Assembly (NCBI GenBank): GCA_003139775.1
Contig: PLGI01000095.1
Span: 1 to 49,212 of the forward strand
DNA: 49,212 bases
DNA from: Syntrophaceae bacterium
GTDB lineage: Bacteria > Desulfobacterota > Syntrophia > Syntrophales > Smithellaceae
Direction: 5' to 3'
Position numbers and translations under genes: made by a program. The notes beneath the pieces were generated by a model. That model made no database searches. It had not been told where the DNA came from and was given only the letters and a program-made list of their open reading frames with translations. Below, one piece after another: positions 35,060 through 42,037 of this stretch; within the stretch, counting starts at the first letter, position 1, and every line of letters begins with the position of its first letter.

Positions 35060-36670
35060 TTACAAATCAGGCTTTATTTCGTCTATATTTACATTAGCTT
35101 GCTTAAGCAATTCAAGAACTTCATCCTGACGGGCTTTGGGCAGGGATTGAATCTTTCCCATCTGATTGTTGATGTAATCAATTTTCGCTTTCAGGTCAGC
35201 CAGCAGCGGAGCCAGATTGGGCGGTGGTGGTGCGGCCTGCGGTTGTTTAAATTCCTCTATCTTAGCGCCGATTTTTAACGTTATTTCTTCCAGATATTCA
35301 GGGATGGTCACATCGAAGCCCAGTTTTTCTCTGATTAAAGAGGCCAGCACATCTTGTGCGCTAGCTTCACCGTGCACCAAAAATACCGGCATTTTTTTAT
35401 TCTGAAAATTTCCCAGCCAATCCAAAAGCTGACTCTGTCCGGCGTGGGCGGAAAAACCATTGATGGTCCATACTTTGGCTTTTATGGCGATGTCTTCACT
35501 AAAAATACGGATTGTTTTCGCGCCATCTACTATCCTGCGGCCGGGTGTGCCTTCCGCCTGATAGCCGACAAAAACAATGCTTGCGCCCGGCCGCCACAAA
35601 TTATGCTTCAAATGATGTTTGATCCTTCCGGCATTGGCCATTCCGCTCGCGGAAATAATAATTGCTGAACCTTTCATTTCATTAATTTGCATGGACTCTG
35701 CGGTTGTCGAAGAAAACTGAAGTTGCGGCAGATCCAAAGGGTCTTCGCCATTTTTCAAAAGGCTCTGTGTTTCCCAGTCGAGATATGAACGGTAATGGCG
35801 GAATATTTCGGTAGCTTTAATTGCCAACGGACTATCCAGAATTACAGGCATGTCTTTGGGCAGTCTTCCATCACGGGAAAGCAGATACAGCGAGTAAAGC
35901 ATTTCCTGTGTTCTTTCCACCGCAAAGGCGGGAATGACGACTTTTTCCCCTCTGGAGTAACTGTACCGAATTGCCTCGGCCAATTCATTTAAGCTGTCCG
36001 CCTCACCTTTGTGATTGCGGTCGCCATAAGTTGATTCCATAAAAAGGGAATCCGCTTCGCTGATTATGCTGGGGTCTTCCATTAATAATTGATGGCGACG
36101 GCCGATATCGCCGGAAAAAACTAACTTTGTGGATATGCCGTTTTCCTCGATAAATAATTCCAGTATGGCCGCGCCTAAAATATGGCCGGCATCTTGAAAG
36201 TTAGCTTTTATCCCGTTGCTGGGGCTAAAAATCTCGTTGTAGGTTTTGGTTTTAATTAACGGGCCGACAGCCTCGGCATCTTTTGTTGAATAAAGCGGTT
36301 CAATATTGGCAGGTTTGCCGTAGCGCTGCATCTTTTTCATCTTCCATGTTGCTTCTGTTTCCTGAATATGAGCGCTATCCAAAAGCAATATCTTCAACAA
36401 GTCTCCCGTTGGTTCGGTTGCATAAACAGGACCGTGAAAACCATTCTGCACCATACGGGGGAGCAATCCCGAATGATCGATATGGGCATGAGTAATAAGA
36501 AAAAAATCAATATGCGCCGGGTCATACACGCCGACATCCCAATTGCGTTTTTCTATTTCGGCATTGCCCTGATGCATACCGCAATCAACAGCGAATCTTA
36601 CTTTGTCTGTTTCTATGATGAAACAGGAACCGGTGACAGCTCTTGCCGCTCCGAGGAATTTAATTTTCAT
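35060..36670 (-). CDS. MBL-fold/beta-CASP metallo-hydrolase (CPSF/RNase J-like RNA-processing family)
   Basis: A zinc-dependent nuclease-type hydrolase. The metallo-beta-lactamase motif is LITHAHIDHSGLLPR near residue 60, with AGHILGAAILEL and FSGDIGR following. The beta-CASP insert and the RMMBL tail are present (SASGMANAGRIKHHLKHNL, FVGYQAEGTPGRRI, INGFSAHAGQSQLL). At 536 residues it is about 75 longer than bacterial YsiF-type homologues; the extra C-terminal part starts with a Pro stretch (QAAPPPPNL) and continues as a probable coiled coil. RNA endonuclease or exonuclease activity is the family expectation. Confidence 0.9.
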   Translation of the reverse strand: MKIKFLGAARAVTGSCFIIETDKVRFAVDCGMHQGNAEIEKRNWDVGVYDPAHIDFFLITHAHIDHSGLLPRMVQNGFHGPVYATEPTGDLLKILLLDSAHIQETEATWKMKKMQRYGKPANIEPLYSTKDAEAVGPLIKTKTYNEIFSPSNGIKANFQDAGHILGAAILELFIEENGISTKLVFSGDIGRRHQLLMEDPSIISEADSLFMESTYGDRNHKGEADSLNELAEAIRYSYSRGEKVVIPAFAVERTQEMLYSLYLLSRDGRLPKDMPVILDSPLAIKATEIFRHYRSYLDWETQSLLKNGEDPLDLPQLQFSSTTAESMQINEMKGSAIIISASGMANAGRIKHHLKHNLWRPGASIVFVGYQAEGTPGRRIVDGAKTIRIFSEDIAIKAKVWTINGFSAHAGQSQLLDWLGNFQNKKMPVFLVHGEASAQDVLASLIREKLGFDVTIPEYLEEITLKIGAKIEEFKQPQAAPPPPNLAPLLADLKAKIDYINNQMGKIQSLPKARQDEVLELLKQANVNIDEIKPDL

Positions 36671-36799
36671 GAGAAATCCATTTTGCGAATTTTATTTTTA
36701 TATCGAATTGCATGGAATCTGCCGCCTGATAGGCGTCAGTTCCCGGTAAGGTAAAGTCTGTTTTTATTGCGTTCCTTTCAGTTGCGCCCCCGGTCTAGA

Positions 36800-36868
36800 G
36801 ATATCGAGGCGGTAAGGAGGATGATCCGCCTTGCCGCCTAGATATCATCTTTGATTTTACAATGGTAT
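36800..36868. repeat. Family A MITE-like palindrome, copy A4 (short form)
   Basis: GATATCGAGGCGG and CCGCCTAGATATC form an inverted repeat, followed by ATCTTTGATTTTACAATGGTAT, the counterpart of the A1 end ATACCATTTCTAAATCAAAG. It abuts the stop codon of the small Lys-rich gene. Confidence 0.65.
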
Positions 36869-36978
36869 TACATGCCAGCTTTGATTGCTTTCTTCAATTT
36901 CTTGGCATCTTTTTTTTCTTTAGCGGACTTTGCAGGTTTTTTCTTTGTATCTTTCTTCACGTCTTTTGATTTACCCAT
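36868..36978 (-). CDS. Very small Lys-rich basic protein (36 aa)
   Basis: This ORF is too short for the track. It reads MGKSKDVKKDTKKKPAKSAK and ends KLKKAIKAGM, with 16 lysines in 36 residues and no aromatic residue. GGGAGG lies 8 bases upstream of the ATG, an excellent ribosome-binding site, which argues that it is translated. The composition suggests a nucleic-acid- or ribosome-binding peptide, similar in style to the Lys tail of the desulforedoxin fusion at 11.6 kb. Its stop codon touches repeat A4. No family is recognised. Confidence 0.65.
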   Translation of the reverse strand: MGKSKDVKKDTKKKPAKSAKEKKDAKKLKKAIKAGM

Positions 36979-37141
36979 AATTTAAGCCTCCCTTTTTTAA
37001 AGATACGATAATTTAAACTTTGTCAAAAGTATAACAGAATCCTAACGCATTCTCCATGTAAATGTAACTTGCAACTTAATATAATAGAAGGAATCTGTTT
37101 CGTCAAACAGTTTATAAAAGCAAATATACATTTTCTTTCTG

Positions 37142-37171
37142 TTGACAATGCCGGAGCGATTAACGTAGGTT
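37142..37171 (+). promoter_or_regulatory. Possible sigma70 promoter of the ABC operon
   Basis: TTGACA (37142-37147), 18 bases, then TAGGTT (37166-37171), about 30 bases before the ATG. The -10 box is weak. Confidence 0.4.
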
Positions 37172-37202
37172 TATATATCTATAACAAATTTGAGAGAAGC
37201 GC

Positions 37203-38132
37203 ATGTCACTTATTAACACTACTCAACCGGTGATCGCCGTCCGTAATTTAAAAAAATCGTTTGGCGCTTTTACTGCGGTAAATGATATTTCTTTTTGCGT
37301 TGATAAAGGAGTGTGCTTTGGTATTCTGGGTCCGAACGGCGCCGGTAAAACTTCCACCATCAGAATGATTTATGGTTTTTCACCGATTACTGCGGGCGAT
37401 ATTTCCGTTTTCGGATTGGATATAAAAACAAAAGCCAGAATTATTAAAGCGCGTATCGGCGTCTGCCAGCAGGACAATACTCTTGACCCTGATCTGACCG
37501 TAATGCAAAACTTTGAAGTATTTGCCCGTTATTTTGACATTGATAAAAAAACTGCCCATGAAAGGGCGTTGTCGTTGTTAAAATATTTTGCTTTAGAACA
37601 GCGCCAGAATGCCCGTGCCACGGAACTTTCCGGAGGAATGGTGCGCAGACTGGTCATAGCCCGCGCCCTGATTAATCAGCCGGAGCTTTTGATTCTGGAT
37701 GAACCGACGACTGGACTTGATCCTCAGTCGCGCCATCAATTGTGGGAGAAGCTGGAAAGCCTGAAGGCGCAGGGCATCACTATTTTGCTTACCACCCATT
37801 ACATGGATGAGGCGGCGCGCCTTTGTGATCAGATAGTAATAATGGATCAGGGGAAAATATTAGCGCAAGGGTCGCCTCAATCCTTGATCAGTGAATACAC
37901 CGGAAGCAATATCATTGAGGTCATTGAACCGGAAGATGATTTGCGCGCATTCTCCCGGGCAAAGGGAGTAAGGCAGGAAGACCTGGGCCATCGCCTGATT
38001 ATTTATGCCGAGAATGGGCATGAGTTATACCGGGAAATATGTAATCGCTTTACCCATAAAAGCTGCATATTGCGTTCAGCGACGCTTGAAGATGTATTTT
38101 TAAGATTAACCGGACGGGAGTTGCGGGAATGA
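37203..38132 (+). CDS. ABC transporter ATP-binding protein, NodI/DrrA type
   Basis: A cytoplasmic ABC ATPase of 309 residues: Walker A GPNGAGKTS near residue 46, Q-loop GVCQQDN, signature LSGGMVRRL, Walker B LLILDEPTTGLDP and switch His TTHYMDE. The C-terminal 75 residues form the extra domain typical of NodI/DrrA exporters (EVIEPEDDLRAF). The stop overlaps the start of the permease gene by 4 bases. The pair likely exports a lipid-like or polysaccharide-linked substrate; a role in nodulation is not implied. Confidence 0.93.
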   Translation: MSLINTTQPVIAVRNLKKSFGAFTAVNDISFCVDKGVCFGILGPNGAGKTSTIRMIYGFSPITAGDISVFGLDIKTKARIIKARIGVCQQDNTLDPDLTVMQNFEVFARYFDIDKKTAHERALSLLKYFALEQRQNARATELSGGMVRRLVIARALINQPELLILDEPTTGLDPQSRHQLWEKLESLKAQGITILLTTHYMDEAARLCDQIVIMDQGKILAQGSPQSLISEYTGSNIIEVIEPEDDLRAFSRAKGVRQEDLGHRLIIYAENGHELYREICNRFTHKSCILRSATLEDVFLRLTGRELRE

Positions 38133-38908
38133 ATGTAAATATCTCCATCCGTTTTATTCGAATCTGGCAACGGAATCTGACAGTTTACCGTGAAAATTGG
38201 AAGATCAATTTTCTGCCGCCTTTATTGGAACCATTGTTTTATCTGGTGGCGTTCGGAATCGGTTTCAGCGGCCTTATCGGCAATATCACTTATGCTTCCC
38301 GAGAAACGTCTTATGTGCGTTTTATTGCGCCGGCGCTTGTGGCGATCAATATTATGAATAGTTCTTTTTTTGAAAACACTTTCAGTTCGTTTGTGCGAAT
38401 GTATTATCAAAAAACATTTGACGCTATGATGGCTACTCCGCTCAATGCCGAAGAAATTATAACCGGTGAAATATTTTGGGGAGCGACAAAAGCGGCAATT
38501 GGCACGACGATCATGCTGACAGTGATAAGTTTCTTCGGATTAGTAAGCTATCCATCAGGAATATTGATTATACTCGCAGCCTTTTTGGGCGGGATTGCCT
38601 TTGGTTCCGTGGGCATGCTTTTTACCAGCGTGGTAAAAACAATCGAGTTGTTCAACCTGCCGATTTTTTTATTGGTTACCCCGATGTTTCTTTTCAGCGG
38701 CACTTTTTTTCCGTTAACCAACCTGCCTTTATGGGCGCAATATTTTGCTCTGACTTTACCGCTTACTCATTTGGTCAACCTTGTCCGGGCATTGAGTTTT
38801 GGCTTATTCAACTTAGAGTTATTGATCAGTTTATGCTATTTAATTGTTTTTTGCCTCATCATGTTCCCTCTCGCTCTTTTCAAAATGCGCCGCAGACTGA
38901 TTAAATAA
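38129..38908 (+). CDS. ABC-2 type permease, NodJ family
   Basis: The 259-residue integral membrane partner of the preceding ATPase. About six hydrophobic segments are visible (for example PLFYLVAFGIGFSGLIG, TIMLTVISFFGLV, FGSVGMLFTSVV, FLLVTPMFLFSG). NodJ-type features include FYLVAFGIG early and LPLWAQYFALTLPLTHLV late. Start ATG 38129 overlaps the ATPase stop (ATGA), so translation is coupled and a stoichiometric complex is expected. Confidence 0.9.
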   Translation: MNVNISIRFIRIWQRNLTVYRENWKINFLPPLLEPLFYLVAFGIGFSGLIGNITYASRETSYVRFIAPALVAINIMNSSFFENTFSSFVRMYYQKTFDAMMATPLNAEEIITGEIFWGATKAAIGTTIMLTVISFFGLVSYPSGILIILAAFLGGIAFGSVGMLFTSVVKTIELFNLPIFLLVTPMFLFSGTFFPLTNLPLWAQYFALTLPLTHLVNLVRALSFGLFNLELLISLCYLIVFCLIMFPLALFKMRRRLIK

Positions 38909-38945
38909 ACGCTTAATGCCGCAGGATAATAAAAGAAAATATCTC

Positions 38946-38974
38946 TTGACTATTAATGGTATTGCGCCTATATA
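38946..38974 (+). promoter_or_regulatory. Strong sigma70-type promoter of a short leader or sRNA
   Basis: TTGACT (38946-38951) and TATATA (38969-38974) are 17 bases apart. A hairpin terminator follows about 60-95 bases downstream with no conventional gene between. Confidence 0.6.
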
Positions 38975-38980
38975 GGTGAA

Positions 38981-39075
38981 AAATAAGTGTGTTTATGTTT
39001 TTTAAAATGTTTAATCATTCTTTATAAACGAGACACAACCACCATGCTCCCTGGAGTGTCGGTGGTTTTTTTCTT
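38981..39075 (+). ncRNA. Candidate small RNA or attenuator leader
   Basis: The interval between the 38946 promoter and the terminator at 39037-39075 would give a transcript of about 95 nt. The only coding potential is a possible 10-codon leader (ATG at about 38997, MFFKMFNHSL). It could be a free sRNA or a terminated leader of the RRM gene 225 bases further on. The start point is inferred from the promoter. Confidence 0.4.
39037..39075 (+). terminator. Rho-independent terminator upstream of the RRM gene
   Basis: AACCACC pairs with GGTGGTT (39061-39067), with an inner CTCC / GGAG stem and a following TTTTTTCTTT. It lies 129 bases after the ABC permease stop and after the 38946 promoter. The rest of the leader up to 39299 contains G/C-rich blocks (GCCCCTCAC, GAGCCCCCAGGGG) that may fold, without a recognised motif. 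Confidence 0.7.
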
Positions 39076-39299
39076 TACCGTGTAATTGCAATTAGATTAT
39101 CATCTCACAAAGGATAATTTAACTGCAAAGATTTATAAAATGAGCAATTTACATGAGCTCAAGAGGTAAGGCATGCAAGCCCCTCACTATTTCCTTCCTT
39201 CTCAATCAGGAGCCGGATGGGGGTGATTTTGATGCTTTGTGAGCCCCCAGGGGACAATGAAGGTTTAGAAAATGCTAATCAGCAAGAAAGGGGATTAAA

Positions 39300-39668
39300 A
39301 TGAACAAAAATTTGTATGTCGGCAACGTGTCTTTTAAAGTCACAGATGAAGACCTTAAAACCAACTTTAGTGAAGCGGGAGAAGTTGTATCCGCTTCAAT
39401 CATTAAGGACAAGTTTACCGGTCAATCCAAAGGTTTTGGATTTGTCGAAATGAAAACGGAAGAAGGCGCCACAGAAGCCATCAAGAAGTTCAATGGTGGA
39501 ATGCTTGACGGAAAAGCAATTACCGTTAATGAAGCAAGACCGAAGAAAGAATTCGGTGCTGGCGGCGGCGGAAATCGTGGCGGCGGCGGCGGTGGCTACA
39601 AAGGCGGCGGCGGAAATCGTGGTGGCGGTGGTGGAAATCGCGGCGGTGGCGGTGGTGGCCGGTACTAG
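39300..39668 (+). CDS. RRM-domain RNA-binding protein with Gly-rich tail
   Basis: A single RNA-recognition motif fills residues 1-80: RNP2 is LYVGNVSF and RNP1 is SKGFGFVEM, both with the aromatic residues that stack on RNA bases. The tail (85-122) consists of Gly-rich repeats with Asn-Arg (GGGGNRGG), like cyanobacterial Rbp and plant cold-inducible glycine-rich proteins. It is cytoplasmic and probably an RNA chaperone. AAGGGG precedes the ATG, and a long non-coding leader and a strong terminator flank it. Regulation by its leader, for example on cold shock, is an inference. Confidence 0.93.
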   Translation: MNKNLYVGNVSFKVTDEDLKTNFSEAGEVVSASIIKDKFTGQSKGFGFVEMKTEEGATEAIKKFNGGMLDGKAITVNEARPKKEFGAGGGGNRGGGGGGYKGGGGNRGGGGGNRGGGGGGRY

Positions 39669-39713
39669 AATTATTACACCGGTAGTATAATATATACGGT
39701 GTCATTCCCGCCA

Positions 39714-39775
39714 CAGATGACCTTCAGGTTACGCAGGCGGGCTTGTACCCATCACCTTCAGGTGATTAGGGTAAA
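39714..39775. repeat. Hairpin pair related to family B palindromes
   Basis: CCCGCC...GGCGGG enclosing CAGATGACCTTCAGGTT, followed by ATCACCTTCAGGTGAT. The block CAGATGACCTTCAGGTT also occurs in B3 at about 6195, which links the two. Confidence 0.5.
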
Positions 39776-39792
39776 TCCAGTATTTTACAAAT

Positions 39793-39838
39793 AAAGAGCA
39801 GAAGGCTGTTTAACACAAACCTTCTGCTCTTTTTGTTT
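39793..39838 (+). terminator. Rho-independent terminator of the RRM gene
   Basis: A 13-bp stem AAAGAGCAGAAGG / CCTTCTGCTCTTT is followed by TTTTG, 125 bases after the stop. Confidence 0.85.
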
Positions 39839-39842
39839 TAGA

Positions 39843-39906
39843 AATTAAAATCAGCTTTGGAAAAAACTGACAGCTACTTCCGGCACCCCAACAAAAAAAC
39901 AGTAAA
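39843..39906 (+). repeat. Direct repeat flanking the toxin-antitoxin locus, left copy
   Basis: AGCTTTGGAAAAAACTGA, then CTTCCGGCACCCCAACAAAA matches the right copy at 40584-40648 with few differences. Both copies are in the same orientation and enclose only the toxin-antitoxin pair. Confidence 0.75.
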
Positions 39907-39925
39907 GTTTGCCCGAATTTTAGAA

Positions 39926-40225
39926 TTAGCCATGAAATGCTTCAGCATGCAACTTCAAGCCCAGTGCATTCACAACCTTGAGGATCGTATCGAAGCCGGG
40001 ACTGCGCTCGCCGGAAAGCGCCTTATAAAGACTTTCGCGGGACAGACCGGCATCTCGGGCCACCTGTGTCATGCCCTTGGCGCGGGCGATATCGCCCAGC
40101 GCTTTTGCAATAAGCGAAGCATCGCCGTCAGATTCCTCAAAACAAGCTTCAAGATAAGCTGCCATTTCCTCGGGGGTTCGAAGGTGCTCTGCTACATCGT
40201 AGCGAGTGGTTGTTGTTTTTTTCAT
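39926..40225 (-). CDS. HigA-like antitoxin (addiction module antidote, HTH)
   Basis: The 99-residue protein matches the putative addiction-module antidote family: N-terminal YDVAEHLRTPEEMAAYLEA, then a helix-turn-helix (MTQVARDAGLSRESLYKALS) and the ending TILKVVNALGLKLHAE. It should bind both its toxin and its own promoter. AGGAG precedes the ATG and overlaps the toxin's TAG stop (TAGGAG), so toxin and antitoxin were once translationally coupled. The antitoxin is intact while the toxin is broken. Confidence 0.85.
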   Translation of the reverse strand: MKKTTTTRYDVAEHLRTPEEMAAYLEACFEESDGDASLIAKALGDIARAKGMTQVARDAGLSRESLYKALSGERSPGFDTILKVVNALGLKLHAEAFHG

Positions 40226-40234
40226 CGTTTGCTC

Positions 40235-40524
40235 CTATAAGTTGCGTGCGAGACGTAAAGCAGTTTTAATGTCGGAGGCCTGTGTGCGTTTTTCGCCGCC
40301 AGCCAGCAAAATGATAACTACGCGTCCGCGCATTGTGAAATAAACCCGATAACCGGGGCCATAATTTATTCGCAATTCAGAGACTCCTTCCCCAACCGGT
40401 TTAGCATCGCCCGGATTTCCTGATGCGAGCGTTCAACTCTGGCCAGCACGCGTGCACGCGCACGAATGTCACGCAGACCATCAAGCCACCGGGTGTAAGC
40501 CTCGGTCTTTCGAATCTCAATCAT
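40235..40524 (-). pseudogene. Frameshifted HigB/RelE-like toxin
   Basis: The first 33 codons read MIEIRKTEAYTRWLDGLRDI, then ARARVLARVER, typical of the TIGR02683-type RelE/HigB toxins. After about 40420-40430 the frame shifts: the next frame continues GNPGDAKPVGEGVSELRINY, then GPGYRVYFTMRGRVVIILLAG and ALRLARNL. The total of 290 bases is one short of the 291 needed for the normal 96-residue toxin. The site is not a homopolymer run. As sequenced, the toxin stops after 52 residues. Confidence 0.85.
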
Positions 40525-40583
40525 AATTTATTGTAGCCTACTGGATACACAATGTCAATGTTTTTTATGAGCGGTGGTAGATA

Positions 40584-40648
40584 CTAAAATTAGCTTTGGA
40601 AAAAACTGAAAGATAATTTCCGGAATCCCAACAAAAGAAAACAAGTAA
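40584..40648 (+). repeat. Direct repeat flanking the toxin-antitoxin locus, right copy
   Basis: AGCTTTGGAAAAAACTGA, then TTCCGGAATCCCAACAAAA corresponds to the copy at 39843. Confidence 0.75.
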
Positions 40649-40743
40649 ATAGTTTTCAGATTATTGTTTCTTCTGAAGATGAGCCAATCAAATATTTTAC
40701 CAGTCAATCATGTACCTATTGGGCGGTAAATATCCCTTCATTA

Positions 40744-41331
40744 TTATGATTGCCCCATCCGTAACTTACCGAATTTTCGCAATTCGTTGATGAACATGGT
40801 GGCAGCATTTTTTGCTTGCTGCCGTCCTAGGCCATTTTTCCTCATGTCCTTCACAATATTGCTATGAAACAATTGATCCCAAGTTTTAAGAAAACCTGTG
40901 TCGGGAATTTCGATAATAATTTTTTTTGCATCGGGTTTGGTTTTAAATCTATCTCCGTCTCTACCTGCTTGGATGTATAGCCCCTTAGATGTAAGGATTT
41001 GATCAACAAGAATCCCTTGCTTAACGATATCAAAATCAATAACTACGATCAGCTCACTAGGCCTTTTGAAAGAAAGAATTAATGCAACAGTCCCTTCTGA
41101 ATTTTTCAGTTTTGCCCACTGAATCTCAACATCACCCGGAGTGATATACTCATGTATACGGATAAGTTCTTCAATATCGGGACGTTCCGCGGTGTCAAGG
41201 ATAACTAAGGGTATTAATCGACCTTCACCAAGATTTCTTGTGGCTATGGCAGCATCCGCAACTATTCGGACCGGTTTTGTTTCTAGCATGGTATTAGTAA
41301 ATCTTTTAGACCACATTTTCATTAGTTTCAT
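40744..41331 (-). CDS. Uncharacterised protein of a two-gene cassette
   Basis: I do not recognise the family. The 195 residues lack a signal peptide or membrane span. The first half is beta-rich (RLIPLVILDTAERPDIEELI, GTVALILSF, ELIVVIDFDIVKQGILVDQ) and the end is helical (GLGRQQAKNAATMFINEL). The start overlaps the upstream gene by 26 bases; internal ATGs at 41322 and 41316 are alternatives. Codon use is AT-rich compared with hrpA or pgk, which fits a mobile accessory cassette with the gene upstream. Confidence 0.6.
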   Translation of the reverse strand: MKLMKMWSKRFTNTMLETKPVRIVADAAIATRNLGEGRLIPLVILDTAERPDIEELIRIHEYITPGDVEIQWAKLKNSEGTVALILSFKRPSELIVVIDFDIVKQGILVDQILTSKGLYIQAGRDGDRFKTKPDAKKIIIEIPDTGFLKTWDQLFHSNIVKDMRKNGLGRQQAKNAATMFINELRKFGKLRMGQS

Positions 41332-41863
41332 CGTGAAACTCTCGAATCAAGATTGGTTCAATTTTGGTCTCTATTCCGTGGGTGTCGATTATTGAAATTG
41401 AGTAAGCTTCAATATCAGTCCCCTTGAGGATAGTTTCCTCAACCATGAAGAACACCCATCCCGAAACAGTTTGGTGAGTATCTGTCCTAGAGGGTATTAA
41501 TAGAGAATGACCACGCCTGTCCGGATAGAATTTATTGAGTGTGCTATCGGAACGAACTTTAATATTCATTTGATAGCTGTTCTGTTTTTTATAGGTCAGC
41601 CTAAGGTCAATTGATGCGACAGCATTATCGGAATCTGTGGGATTACTAACTGAGAGTAGAAAAGCATAAACACGACCATCTGAAATATAACGGACGTATC
41701 CATCTTGCAAATATGGAACTAAGAATGGCTTCCGGAGATCTTCTTGTTGCTCTTGGATGCGCAATGCCCTTCGGGATATAATAATACCGAAAAGCGACAG
41801 TAGAAGTGCCAACCACGCAGCGACCCTTGTAATAATTTCTAAGAATGATGGATCATTATACAA
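41306..41863 (-). CDS. Uncharacterised membrane-anchored protein of a two-gene cassette
   Basis: A single N-terminal membrane helix (RVAAWLALLLSLFGIIIS) is followed by a charged segment (RRALRIQEQQEDLRKPFL). A beta-rich soluble domain of about 130 residues follows, with a DxxNPTDSDNAV-like turn and a WVFFMVEE strand. The start codon is TTG, supported by GAGGGA upstream at suitable spacing. It overlaps the next gene, so the two are co-translated. No named family is recognised; a membrane-tethered sensor or effector is only a guess. Confidence 0.6.
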   Translation of the reverse strand: MYNDPSFLEIITRVAAWLALLLSLFGIIISRRALRIQEQQEDLRKPFLVPYLQDGYVRYISDGRVYAFLLSVSNPTDSDNAVASIDLRLTYKKQNSYQMNIKVRSDSTLNKFYPDRRGHSLLIPSRTDTHQTVSGWVFFMVEETILKGTDIEAYSISIIDTHGIETKIEPILIREFHDETNENVV

Positions 41864-42037
41864 GTCAAATCCCTCATTGATCTTCTTCCATTGTAGCGAC
41901 GGCTAGATCAGTAGCTGTTTGCAAACTTTTATTTGCTCGATAATATATTCAGTAATGTTTCGTCGACACCTTACGAGTTTTTATTTCAACAACACAGCTA
42001 AATGAAGTCTGCATATCGAAACGATTGAGGCCTTTCG

